Source: Lineus longissimus
Lineage: Eukaryota > Nemertea > Pilidiophora > Heteronemertea > Lineidae
Length of the DNA stretch: 64,000 nucleotides
NCBI RefSeq assembly: GCF_910592395.1
Contig: NC_088318.1
Location: 1,240,001 to 1,304,000, forward strand
Direction: 5' to 3'
Each line of letters starts with the position of its first letter. Positions within the stretch are counted from its first letter, which is position 1. The translations under genes and the position numbers were made by a program. A model generated the notes under the pieces. The model saw nothing but the letters and a program-made list of their open reading frames with translations, was not told where the DNA came from and made no database searches. Of the stretch, positions 16,101 through 28,884 are shown in pieces.

Positions 16101-19100
16101 CGACCCAATGTGCTGCTGGTGTTACCGCAGTTACTGGTTGTCCTGTGGTGGCCATTTCTGTAGAAAAACTTGCGATGTTTATCATTGTGGTACCACCCTG
16201 CGGGGTTTCTATTACATTCACAGCATCAGTTTCAAATTGTGAGGAATCCAATGTAGCAAGTCTTTATCAGCCTGGAGGAAGGGGATATCATTTAGGCGAG
16301 GGAACTCGCTTGGTAACTCTTTCTCCAAAGTGACTATGGGTGCAGCATTTTCAGACATTTACATTTGTATTTTTAGTATTAAAGACCATTTAGTTAGTCT
16401 TGACCTCTGTGGGCAGTACTGAGAGAGAATTGTTGCCAAAAGACCAATACTTATTGTTTTGTAAAGCTAACAACAACAACAAACACAACACACTGACCTG
16501 TAGATAATTCATGTTTAAAAACTGCACTCTCCAATAATTTTGATAATGAGTTTACACAGATCATTCATAATAAACTAGTTTTTCAGTACATGCATGACAT
16601 GTACATGTATGGGACCCATGTATGTACAGTATTGTAAGAACGTGTGTCTTCCCAGCAGTCACTGTGCAGCAAACTCAACTGAGTTCTCATATTTTGTATT
16701 TTCACTTTGGAATCATTGTTAGTTCAGGTGCTTTTTGATAAATTAATATGCGTAAATCTGACCACTCTGATTAGTTTATTCAGTCTCTTTTGTGAAGTTG
16801 AAATTTTTTTTTAGTTTGTGTTGAATTTTGATACAGCAAGCTAATTGTTGAGTATCTGTCTGCATCGAATTTGATGGAATTGAACTTGAAGTGTAAAGAC
16901 ATGATGTATTTGTTGTAAAATTGTTCATTGTGGTCTTGGAAGTGTTATAATTTAGACATGATAAAATGTACATATATGTCCCTTTAAGTGTCCAAATTCT
17001 AGCTGTGTACAGGAATTGAATTTGTTTTGAAGTTGAATGTGATAGTGATTATCATGGTGCTCCATTCTCGATAACCTAGGCTATAGTAGACATGTCAAGA
17101 TGTTTTATGGAGTAAGTAGATTAGAGCCACACTGCTTTTCATTACTGTAGTCACAGCGAGCATTTAAAATGACCAAGAAACTTCAGGTCGTATATGACTT
17201 CTATCAGCCCATGTACGTTTGGCAATTCCCACCACAAAAATGCACTGGTCCATGGAGGCTGCCATTTATATCATATGTCGTCACAAAATTGTATGTTATT
17301 TCTCATCGACCTCTATTGCGTCGAGGTGCGTAAATTTCACAAGTACCCGACCTTTCGAACGATTTTTTAACGGCTTTCTGCTTACTCTTTAAGTCATTTA
17401 GATTAGAATGTGAAGTGTTTTTGGCAGTTATAAACTGTTTTGATAGTACCTTTAAAAGTTAAAATAACCTGGTCTGTTTTTTTTTGAAGAATTGGAGTTT
17501 TGTCAACGAGTGTATGTTTTGTCTTTGTGTGACTCATAAACAACCCACGATATGATCATTTGTATTTCCATATGTGCCAGAGATCCTCTAGTCTACCATG
17601 AATAAGTGTTTACTCTTCACACGATTTTGCCAATCTTTGGTCAAATTGCAATATAGTTTGAAAATTGTTCTTCATTATTTTGTTTCACTGTTATAAATGT
17701 GGAGTTAAGAATGGTTGGATTTGCCAGTTTACATGTATGTACTTTGATGGGCAGCATCAGCAACCTTGAGGTGAGTTTATATCATGTCTGCCATCCATGT
17801 TTAGTTAGCTGGGCTAAGTCTCTACAAAACCTCCACTTATCAGAAAGTGTTGATAGAGAATATTGCCGTAGAAAAGTTGATCCCGACATCTTTCGCTTCT
17901 AACCATACCAGAATCGACAGTACATTTGTTTTAGAAACTGCTGTAAATGTACATGAATCTTGGCCAATTTATGCTGAAACTAAGCCTAGGAATCATTGAA
18001 TTGAACACAAGTGGTTTATTCCATCAGACTAGGCCTACCTGATCCAATTACCTCACAAATTGGCAGAATGTGTTTCCTTTAATCTTGTGCTGATGAAACA
18101 AGGTAATGAGCTGTCTTATACCTGCAATAGTTATAAACATGAGATTAGAAATGTACTTTGTGATTAGATGTACATGTATGTTGATTGGTCACTCAACCTT
18201 GTCCTCTCTGGAATAAGCTGGGAGTTTTTTCATATTTTTCTCTTTTTAAATATTCTTCACTTTACGTCAGACCAGTACCCATTTAGTGTGCTCCTTGGTT
18301 GAGAGAAGTTAAGTGCCTTGCTTCAGGACTCTGAACCAGTTCATGGTTCTACTGGGAGTTGAACCCACAACCTTCGGGTATACAAGTCTGGTATCTAAAA
18401 CCATTAATAGCTGGATTTACATATAGCTATACAGAATACGAACAAGATGGCTTCACAAATGGTTCATAGCCATATAGTCCGGGAGCCAAAGGCTGATATT
18501 TCCTTGAACCTGGACACCCGGTGCTTGTGTATAAGCATAATATACCTCTGAGTAAACCTGGCCTAAGGCCGACTCCAGTGATAGATAATTTGTGGCTTAT
18601 TTTGACAATGCCACCATCATGTTTCCTTCATTGGTAGAAGGTGTCCTTGCCAATAATTCAACCAGAGCATGTTTTAAGGTATAAATTCGCCTCGAAGACT
18701 TGTCATTTGAAAATATGAATGTCTAATTTTGTGCAATGATTATTGCAAGCATGATTAGTCAATGCCTTGAAGAATGCTTTATAACCTTGATTAGGTTTTT
18801 AAATATTTTAAAGAATGCATAAAATCTTTGATTGAATGAGATTGTATAATGATGATCCATGCTGTGTATCAAGATCATTATGAGCTTCATAAGACCAGCT
18901 CATATGTTAGTCTTTAGAAGTTCTACATTTTTCTGTGTCAATTGAGAGCTGCCATCTTCACTGAGATGTTCATGATCCCAGTCAAGTACTGTGAGAGAAC
19001 TTGGCCTTGAGTGCTAATCACATGAGGCCAGTGATTCCTATGGCCGACTGTTTTGTAGATTCTCAAGTGTAGATTTTCCTGTTTTCCTCATGCACCAACA

Positions 19101-20390
19101 TCATGTGTATCATGCTCTTGGTGTTATTAGCTGCTTGTGGCTTCAATGCCCCTGGCGTAAGCGATTAGGTAGCACACACCAACTGACAAGTTGTGAGTCA
19201 ACACCTTCTGTTTTTATGGCAAAAGATCATTTTGTGTGCTGGCGAAATTTTCAGATGCTGCTAACCAAGATGAAAATTTAGGCCCACTCCTGATTGGGTT
19301 CGTGCAGTTTTGTACAGTGTTATCATATGAAATGTTTAAGAAGCTCCGCCAAGATAGATTGAGGTGGTCTTTGCGTTCTTCCAACCGACATTGTGTGCCA
19401 AATAAATGTACTGGTTTGTTTTGTATGGTTAAGTTGGAGTAAACCAGTTTATGTGGTGGCTTTAATGCATTTGGTCCAATATTATCTGGTGTAGGTATCT
19501 TATTACTGCCGACTGTTAGGCCATGGGAACTTATTCCAACTATTCTCTGCTCATGTCCCAAAAATGCCAAATTAAATCATGCCAAATGAGCTCATTCACA
19601 GTCAGAAGGATGGTTTCCAGTATCCAAAATAAGATTAAGGTGGGCAATTGACGTTTTTGCACTTTTAGTCTGGGTTGTCAGACTGGCTGTGTAGTAGTTT
19701 CAGAGCTCAAGGTATTTGTTCAGAAAAACCTGGTTGCTGAAATGTGTACCAGTGGCCTCGAACTGTAATGAATGGGAGTGCCGATCATTAGTATGTTTGT
19801 AAGGCTATGCATCAACTCGACCACTAACAGCTGGCTACTCTATAACCTAACCGTGTTTTTTTCTGTCAACATGATTAGTATGCGGTGACCCACATCTAAA
19901 AGCTTCCTATTGTTTTATTAACAGTAGTTGTTTAGTTTTGTAACTGACTCCGTTTGGCAGTGCAGTAGAGAGGTCATGGAGAGATGTGATTCAGGCATCT
20001 GTTTTGGGGGTCAGTCCTTGTTGTTGACCCTGCTGACCTGGCCAACAAAGTGCACGCCCACATGCAGATAACGTTTCATTTGAAGTCACTGGTGTTTTGT
20101 TGTACCGGTATGTTTTGTATAACTTGGTCATTGAGATTCTAACAGTACAAGACAAGTGCTGCAGTTGTCTGTGAGGGACCGTGCCTTTATATTTTTTTAA
20201 AGGTGCAGTTTACATAATGCTCTTTCTCATCTATTTTGATACATTTGTATGTAGTGTATAAGATGTAGGTCTACCGAGTAGTCTAATGACTAGCTCGGAC
20301 TCTATTTTACATCCTAACTCGCATCCTTTGTTCAGAGCCAGCTGGACAAAATTTGTGTCAAAGCTCATAAAACTCTAAAAATCAGTCCCT
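16101..20390. other. 3' UTR of the Rab-like gene and intergenic DNA
   Basis: An AATAAA at 16569-16574 is a candidate poly(A) signal, giving a 3' UTR of roughly 0.5 kb. The remainder is AT-rich and shows no exon chain in either strand. A SINE fragment at about 18300-18410 is listed separately. Confidence 0.5.
18300..18410 (-). mobile_element. tRNA-derived SINE fragment
   Basis: Read on the minus strand, this has a pol III B-box-like GTGGGTTCAACTCCCA (around 18353-18368) preceded by an A-box-like TGGTTTTAGATACCAGA (around 18387-18403). It cannot fold as a full tRNA acceptor stem, so it is a SINE head rather than a tRNA gene. Confidence 0.5.
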
Positions 20391-20398
20391 ATTCTAAC

Positions 20399-20573
20399 CT
20401 GCTGGAAGAGTCAATTGGTAGATTGATAACCAGCTGTGAGAATGGAATACCTGGAAGATTGATAACCAGAACAAAGAGTTAAAACCAGCCAGAAGAGTCA
20501 AATGACCAGGAGATTGATAACCAGCTGGAAGAGTTGATTTGCCAGGTTTCGACTCTTCCAGCTGGTTATCAAT
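20399..20573. repeat. Clustered GATTGATAACCAG repeats ending in a 22-bp hairpin
   Basis: The motif GATTGATAACCAG recurs several times. The last copy forms a perfect inverted repeat: 20513-20534 (ATTGATAACCAGCTGGAAGA plus GT) pairs with 20552-20573 across a 17-nt loop. No coding function is evident. Confidence 0.85.
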
Positions 20574-20949
20574 ATACCCGATTGTTTTTGAAACCTCCGT
20601 GATATGTATTGCTGGCATTGTATACAGATTATGCATGGAGTCCCTAGTTTGATCAAGATTATGCATGGAGTCCGAGTTTGATCTAGTTTTCACATGTTTG
20701 GTACTTAGTGTATTTTTATGACAATGATCCAAATGAGATTTAAAACCCTAGATATGAGACCAATTTGTATGTTTATAATCAAAAAGATAAAATCAATTAA
20801 AATATGCATGTTATTTCACTTAATCTGGTGACTTATTCAGTTCTTATAAAACTTGAAGACACCCTCCCAATGTAGCTTAAAATCTTGGCTATCACCAATA
20901 AAGTCTAAGTGTTCGTCCTGTGGACTTGCATGAGTGGTGGCTATTGGTT

Positions 20950-23900
20950 CAACCCGCTTCCCCCATTATTGGTCTTGTTGCCAGGTTGTGACAACTATAC
21001 TCAGATTCCAAAATACTGTGTTGTCTTGAGCACATGTAGCAAGTGACAATAATGGGAAGCGAGAGTAACACTAACAGTCTTTGCGTCCAGATTCCCAGGT
21101 TTTGACTCTGCAGAAAAGCAATGATACAACCACTTTTCCTGCCGAAGTCTTCAGGCCTAATAATGTCAGTAGCACACTGGTGGTCCTCCATTACCAGTTG
21201 GCCACTGGTGGATGCCCCTCACTCCCCTCATTTGCCACCAGAGGCCCACCGATGAGTGCTGTCTGGGACTATACCTCCTGCTTTACAAGCTACCTGTAAT
21301 GAGAGACGGTACCAAGTTGAGAAACACACAGAAGACCATAATTTATCCTGCTACACCAGCGCAAGGGACTGATCCTCCTGCCATACCAGCGGCTCATTGT
21401 GAAAGAAAGGGGATTGAACCCCTTCTTTCACCAGCCACAGGTTGTGACCGACGAGGGACATAGTTAATAAATGCACAGAAGACCATTTTTCCTGCTACAC
21501 CAGCGCAAGGGACTGTTCCTCCTGCCATACCAGTGGCTCGTTGTGAAAGAAAGGGGGTTAAACCCCTTCTTTCGACAGCCACAGGTTGTGACAGACAGGG
21601 GACAACGTTAACAGAAGACCATTCCTCCTGCTACACCAGCGCAAGTTGTGAAGGACAAGGGACTGTTCCCCCTACTATGCATGTACAAGTGGTTCATTCT
21701 GAAAGAACAGGGTTCATACATCCTGTTTCACCAGCCACATGCTGTTAAAGACGGGACATTACCATGTGCTTCAGCTCCTACAGGTGGTTTGAGACAGGCG
21801 ACCAATTGGGACAAGTCAGAGGACTATTTAACTTGCTTCACCGGCCAGAGGTTGTGAGAGATGAGGTAATGTTAAAAAGACAGGGGACCATTTCTCCTGC
21901 TACACCAGTCAAGGGTTGTGAATTAAACACTGGTGTCTTTGCCGAGGAGTTGTCCCTTCTCTAACGTGCATGCCTCTATCCATCTGAGAACATGTCTCAT
22001 CCAATACAAAAGGGACAGGCTTCTACCTCATCCCTACCCCTTACTTGGGGAGGGATGGGTTACTCGTATACAGAAGTTTGAACATCCTGGGAATATATTT
22101 GACCCTTTCAGGGTTCATACATCCTGTTTCACCAGCCACATGCCGTTAAAGACGAGACATTACCATGTGCTTCACCTCCTACAGGTGGTAGGAGCCAGGC
22201 GACCAAGTAGGACACGACAGAGGGCTATATAACTTGCTTCATCAGCCAGAGGTTGTGAGAGACGGGGAATGTTAAAAAGACAGGGGACTATTTCTCCTGC
22301 TTCACCAGTCAAGGGTTGTGAAACACTGGTGTCTTTGCCTAGAGGTTGTTCCTTTCTCTCAAGACCGCGCATGCCTCTAACTATCTGAGAACATGTCTCA
22401 TCCAATACTAAAGGGACAAGGGGCTGTTCATCCCACCATACCAGTGGCTCATTGTGAAAGAAATGGGTTTATACCCGTCTTTCACCAGCCACAGGTTGTG
22501 ACAGACGGGGGACAAAGTTGAGAAATGTACAAAAGACCATTCCTCCTGCTACACCAGCGCAAATTGTGAATGACAAGGGACTGTTCCCCCTGCTATGCAT
22601 GTACAAGTGGTTCGTTCTGAAAGAACAGGGTTCAAAAACATCCTGTTTCACCAGCCACAGGCTGTTAAAAACGGGACATTACCATGTGCTGCCAGGCGAC
22701 CAAGTAGGACAAGACAGAGGACTATATAACTTGCTTCACCAGCCAGAGGTTGTGAGAGATGAGGGAGTGTTAAAAAGACAGGGGACAAGTTGTGAAAGAC
22801 AGGGGACTATTTCTCCTGCTTCACCAGTTAAAGGTTGTGAAACACTGGTGTCTTTGCCTAGAGGTTGTTCCTATCTCTCAAGACCGCGCATGCCTCTATC
22901 CATCTGAGAACATTTTCATCCAATACAAAAGGGACAGGCTTGTACCTCATCCCTACCCCCTACCTGGGGAGGGATGGGTTACTCGAGCTCCTATGCTGAA
23001 GTTTGAACGTCCTGGGAATATATTCGTCCCTTTCTCTCAAGAACATTCCTCTTACCGACGGACAAGGTTGAACATACAGGGGAGAGTTTGGTACCTTTCT
23101 CTCAAGGGGTGCACTTCCTCGGATACCAGGTGGGCATTGGAGATTCCACTGCCTCTCAGTCCTCTCATTTGCCACCATAGGCCCACTGGTGAGTGCTGTC
23201 TGGGACTATACTCCTGCAGTACAAGCCACCGGTTTTGAGAGACGGTACCAAGTTGAGAAACACACAGAAGACCATTTCTCCTGCTACACCAGCGCAAGGG
23301 ACTGATCCTCCTGCCATACCAGTGGCTCGTTGTGAAAGAAAGGGGGTTATACCCGTCTTTCACCAGCCACAGGTTGTGACCGACGAGGGACACAATTAAT
23401 AAATGCACAGAATACCATTTTTCCTGCTACACCAGCGCAAGGGACTGATCCTCCTGCCATACCAGTGGCTCGTTGTGAAAGAAAGGGGTTTATACCCCGT
23501 CTTTCACCAGCCACAGGTTGTGACTCACGGTGGACAAAGTTAAAAAATGCACAGAAGACCATTCCTCCTGCTACACTAGCGCAAGTTGTGAAGGACAAGG
23601 GACTGTTCCTCCTTCTATACACGTACAAGTGGTTCGTTCTGAAAGATCAGGGTTCATACATCCTGTTTCACCAGCCACATGCTGTTAAAGACGGGACATT
23701 ACCATGTGCTTCACCTCGTGCAGGTGGTTGGAGCTAGGCGACCAAGTAGGACAAGACAGAGGACTATATAACTTGCTGTCGTTTCCAAACGTCCGGCGAA
23801 GACAGAATGTGCAACGACGACCACAACGTCAGACGCGCAAGCCATCGTCTGCTACCGGAGGAAGAGGTCCTCAAATTTCAATGACACGTTTTATCCGTAT

Positions 23901-25130
23901 AGGGCGGATTTAATGTGCTAATGAATTGACAAGCGGTTATAAGAGGAAGCACAAGATGTTAGGATCGAAATGATGATGATATTGATAAGCCCAAAGGTTT
24001 TGTAAATGGTCGGAGAATGTGTTTGACGCCGTCATGTCGACTCCATGCGCCTGCGTCGCCCACTGTCTCTCCCGTCGTTCAACTTAAATACATCTGCTGT
24101 TATAATTCCTTCGTCACCTGATTTAAAACTGTTTCCTAATGATGCTCTAGATGTATATCGACAGATTTAAGTCATCAATTCCTAAGTTTGGTGTTTTTGT
24201 GGTGTATTTTAGGCCACAGCCCATGCCTGGCATCCTGTACGAGAATAGGAGAGGCCTACTTTCGTTGAAGTCCTTTTGAGAAATCCGACAATTAGTTTGG
24301 TAATGGCACCTCCGACTTGTCCTCATTCGTTGGTGTAATTCGTTTTAAAGGTTTAATTGCAAGGTTTAATGATCTGAGAACATGTCTCATCCAATACTAA
24401 AGTAAAGGGACAAGAGGCTGTTCATCCCACCAGTGGCTCATTCAGTCATTGTGAAAGAACAGGTTTCATACGTCCTGTTTCATCCGCCTCGTGCTGTTAA
24501 AAGACGGTACAAGTGCTGCACCAGCGACAGGCTTTGCGCTATGAGACAGTGATCATTGTTAGAAGACAAGGGACAAGTTGTGAAAGACAGGAGACCTGCT
24601 TCACCCGTCAAAGGTTGTGAAACACTGGTGTCTTTGCCGAGGAGTTGTCCCTTCTCTAACGTGCATGCCTCTATCCATCTGAGAACATGTCTCATCTAAT
24701 ACAGAAGGGACAGGCTTGTACCTCATCCCTACCTAGGGCCAGGGGTGCAGTTCCTCGGATACCTGCCTTGGCACTGGGGATGCCACTGCCTCTACTCCTC
24801 ATTTGCCACCAGAGGGACTATAAATTGGCTCATTGTAAAAGAGGATTTTATAGCTCTTCTTTCACCAGCCACATACTGTGAGAGACAGGGGACAATACTG
24901 CATGCTGCGCCTCCTACAGGTTTTAAGATGGGGGGGGACCACGTAGTGCAAGACAGAGGACTATAACACTTGCTGAACCTGTCACTGGTTGTGAAAGACA
25001 AGAGATGATACCACCTGCTTCACCAGCCAGAGGTTGTGAGAGACAGTGACCAATGTTGAAAGACAGGGATCAAGTTGTGAACGACAGGAGACTATTTCTC
25101 CTGCTACACCAGTAGTCATACTCTCGAGGA
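20950..25130. repeat. Degenerate hairpin-unit satellite with higher-order duplications
   Basis: About 4 kb is built from variants of a 45-65 bp unit of the form TTGTGAAAGACAGGGGACT, then TCTCCTGCTTCACCAGCC, then ACAGG. The GTGAAAGACAGG and CCTGCTTCAC parts are partly complementary, so each unit can fold on itself; 21399-21431 is a good example. Longer blocks are copied too: CTCATTTGCCACCA near 21229, 23166 and 24796; GAGAACATGTCTCATC near 21988, 22388, 24376 and 24681; AAGTTGAGAAACACACAGAA near 21313 and 23251. Short open frames inside are by-products of the repeat. Confidence 0.85.
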
Positions 25131-25439
25131 CAGGTTGTGACATTACGATCAGTCGATCAGGTTTTGTCCATTTGGAGGACAGGTTGTGACATTTTCTTTG
25201 CGGTTCTTGGTGACATGAATGAAGGCCAGCAATCCATCTTGAAGACGGATCAGTGTGATGGTGTATTGGGGAATAACCCATCTTGAAGACAGATTTGTGC
25301 CAGCTCTTGGCGATGGATGGGAACAATCCAAGACAAATCATTGCTGCGGTGTATGGTGTCTTGACGACTGGTCCAACCCAGCTTCACTTCTCAAGCAAGC
25401 CTGCCCGATGAGCAATACTCGTATAAGGTTTGGTGTCCT

Positions 25440-25540
25440 GCTCAATCCAGGTCACAAAGGCAATGGCACGATCGTTCCGAGAGTTGAACCCATGTGCTAC
25501 TGATTATGGGTCCTGCATCCTAACCACTTGTCTTCCTACA
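25440..25540 (-). mobile_element. tRNA-derived SINE fragment
   Basis: On the minus strand an A-box-like TGGTTAGGATGCAGG (25512-25526) precedes a B-box-like GGGTTCAACTC (25481-25491) at tRNA-like spacing. No acceptor-stem pairing is visible, so this is a SINE head and not a tRNA gene. Confidence 0.55.
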
Positions 25541-27551
25541 TGTCTTTCAATTGTAATAATCAAAACAGAAATAAATAAATGAAGAAGACAAATATTTTAT
25601 TCAATTTTTTATTCCAAAGTGGAATGTAAACTAGCCTATCAAATGCGACCACTAGGGTTGCGACCACGAGGATTGCGACCACATGGATTGCGACCACTAG
25701 GATTGCGTACATTTATGTAATATTTAAATAAACCTAGAATAGTCATAGCTCCACTATATATGTTTATATCTCATAGCCAGAATAATAAATATACTTGTAT
25801 GTGTATGTATATAGAACATGTACATGTATTACATAAGAATGTGTTTATATAACACATGTACCTGTATGTGAACATATATATACATGTGATGTATGTTGGT
25901 GAATGTGTTTGATACGAGTATCAATACACACATGTATCATTAACTTTGCCAACCCAGTAAAACAGCAATGTCATCTCAACAGATTTGCCGCATAAAAGTG
26001 CAGAATTCCAAGTGTTATTTTTTCGCCAAGGATCAGTAGCTGCAATGGCTATATCGATTTCTCTTTTGCTTTTGGAAATCCCTGAATATACAGACATATA
26101 CTCTCACCAGTAAATGTCCATGCCTTTGCTGTAATTCCAGTTAATCATGGGTCGATGGCTCATTTAACTGAGCTGGCACAGTAAGTGCATGTGTATGTAT
26201 ATCATAATATGCAGGAGACACTTATAAATAATCTAATAATAAAACAACATCATTCTGCATGTTTATCCATTGCAAATATTTCACATAATAATGTACTCTT
26301 TTCATAACATCAAACATTGGGAGTAAAACTGCTGTTCATCGGAGACAACACAGTAATCGGTAGGACTGTAACTCGCCACCTGTTATTTTAATTTTTTAGT
26401 ATCAGTGTTGGCACTCAACACCATCCGTCCAAGACAAAATTAGCTTCCATTACCATCTACGAAAGCCATCTCCCCCCCCCCCCCCCCCCCCGATCCACAG
26501 ACTATAAGCATCTTGTATTTACATGATTTGAAAACAATTGGTCTACAATGTACAATTTTCACGATAAATTACCTTTCATCAACCTTTGCAAAGTCAGGTT
26601 GACTCTAGAACAAGACATTGTCCCCTTGCATACCCCCAAACAAAGACATGCATATCTCACGGCATGGCCAATAGCACATACCGTCACAAGTTGAACCGAG
26701 TTAGGCTGGTATCGAAGATACCCTTATCATTAACCCCCCTCCCCCCCCCTTGACATTAGGCTGCCTGGTTAAAAAGGCATATCCCATGACCCATATCAGT
26801 CTTGAGGACTTTCACAGGGAACAAACTAGAGACTTTGCAATCCTCAGAGGATTTTCCAATACCCTCTCCACTCCTAAAGAATTTGTTAAAATGATACTAT
26901 TTCTTTTTCGGCAGTGAAACTAAACAATGACAGTGACGTGGCAAAGATGCCGCTTCCTCCACAACATTCATCTCAAAACACACAATGAACATTATCACAC
27001 CATTAGACCAAAACAGTACCATTTCTGTACAGTTTCAAAACATCATAACTTCACTGAGGCTTTGTGGACAACATTTTGAGTGGCAACTAACACAGGAATG
27101 ATATCAGAAAGAAACAGTGCAATCATTCGGAGGGCCTTTGACACACAGGCACTTGAAAAATGCTGAAAAGTGCAACTTTCTTGGTCCGGTCCTCCGATCA
27201 GGGGACTGCACTCAAACATACACATGCAAATTGGTGAATTTTTTCGGCAATATTTAAATGAAGTTTCGAAACCACTCCCAGAATGCTAGGATATTCAACC
27301 ACTGACCACAAATTGTGCGACTATGCCTGAAGTTTCATTTATCACCACCAGGAGGCGTTTGAAACCTCCCCACCAAATAAGACTCGAGCTGCATCAATGG
27401 AACAGACAATTGTCCAACACAACTGTCCACTCCCCAAGAAACTTCTATTTTACAGCATGTCTTGGCAACAAAGCAGCACAGGCAATATGCACAGCCATCT
27501 AAACACATTTGGCAGTTCATGACTCTGTCACTAGATTGCAGCACTGGTATA
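25541..27551. other. Gene-empty stretch downstream of GSE1
   Basis: AT-rich DNA containing the likely GSE1 3' UTR at its right end, a 15-bp minisatellite (25644-25707), a run of about 20 C at 26471-26490 and C-rich stretches near 26740. I see no exon chain on either strand. Confidence 0.5.
25644..25707. repeat. Minisatellite, 15-bp unit, 4.3 copies
   Basis: Units of TGCGACCACTAGGAT with small changes (AGGGT, CGAGGAT, CATGGAT) in direct tandem. Confidence 0.93.
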
Positions 27552-28884
27552 TCATTCCGGCAGATGTTTAAGGCACTTTTTCAGACTATCTATGGATCCT
27601 TGGATATGGCCACGCTCCGAATCTTGCTGCCGCTTCATTTGGATTACATCCTGAAAGACACAATGAAGATAAACACATCAGTTTTTGTGAAGAGGCTGAG
27701 AACAGAGAAGCATGACAAGTCACAGTAGCCCTGATCAAATTTTACTGAATGACGGTTTTGCACAGATGTGACAAGTACACTGAACAGGAAACCTTTGTCA
27801 TGCAAAACAGGATACAATATCTGCATATTCTGTCCAATTTCTGCCAACTGTGTTTATGTTGCCGATCCAAACTCCTCACCGAAGTATTATGAATGTATAG
27901 CCAATTGTAGTGCATCTTGATGAGCCAGGCATTCTGAATTCGGTGTCTCAGCTGTGCAATTAGGGGTACTGGTCTTGCAAGATGTTTACAAAGGAGGGTA
28001 AATGGTTTTATCAAAAGTGCGACACATGCGCAAGACGAGGGAATTCAAGGAAAACTTGGAAACGTGGTAGCCATCAGCTTACAGAAAGTGGTTATGATTC
28101 GGACGGCGGTCAACAATCAACTTTTTCTGACCCACGTCCCCTTTAATTTCATGGGACTTCAATGAAAACTTGGATTGTCAGTGACACATTGCGTGGTATC
28201 CATCAGCTTACAGAAAGTAGTCTATGATTTTGGATCGCAGTCAACAGTCAACTTATTCTGACCCACATCCCCTTTAATTTCAAGATAACAGGATCATTAA
28301 CTTCAAGAAAACATGCAATGCAAAGTTAACATCAGATTAGTTGGCGGTCATTCTCTTAAACTCGTAACTATAAAAATGCAGGAGGTTACAGCACACCAAA
28401 GGAGAGAGGAGTGATAAAAACCGTGCGGTAGATTATGTTGCGAGTGAGAGGAATTAGTTGATCCAGGGGGAGAGGGTTGAAGTGAGAGACAGAAGGATCG
28501 GAGGTATGCAAACAAAAAATCTTCAAAACTGACAAAAAATGTCAAAAATGCATGCAAAGGTTTGGTATATCGTCCGCAAAAAACATAAACGTCAAACTGA
28601 TAGAGTTGATAAAATCAGCATATGCGTCGACAGAATTTTCCTTGACACTCCAAGCTCTTTGTGTGTCAACACAATTCCCTGCAACACACTTCAAAACAGA
28701 TGTCGTCTGCTCAACAACTTCCACCTTCACTTTCTCAAACTACTTGTTGCCATCAGGTTTTTTCTGCAACACATACTTACCGACATCCGGAGACTGAGTC
28801 TCTCTGCCATTCGATTGAGTTCGTGATTTTGCGCAGCTGAGTGACTGACTTGTTCCTCAAGGAATTGTTTTTCTAACCTTTGTT
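27552..28884 (-). CDS. GSE1: GSE1 C-terminal coiled-coil exons
   Basis: The exon at 28781-28884 (phase 1 to 0) encodes EQRLEKQFLEEQVSH and NRMAERLSLRMS. The exon at 27552-27650 continues with DVIQMKRQQDSERGHIQGS and SLKKCLKHLPE, then TGA. Together they match the heptad-rich end of vertebrate GSE1 (family ending near LRKCLAL). The intron between them is 1,130 bp. Reading through the 28781 donor would add about 16 unrelated residues and then stop, which supports splicing. Confidence 0.85.

Noticed and set aside
21081-23913. Numerous overlapping open frames of 60-150 codons on both strands, including Cys-containing repeats such as CERKG and SPATGCD
   Set aside because: They follow the satellite repeat units, change frame from unit to unit, occur on both strands and have no start or splice context. 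The repeat itself explains them.
21399-25100. CRISPR-like array (short repeats with spaced variable segments)
   Set aside because: The host is clearly eukaryotic, repeat units are degenerate and of uneven length, and there is no constant repeat with unique spacers.
25481-25526. Possible tRNA gene on the minus strand
   Set aside because: A- and B-box-like motifs are present, but no acceptor, D or anticodon stems can be paired, so a SINE head is more likely.
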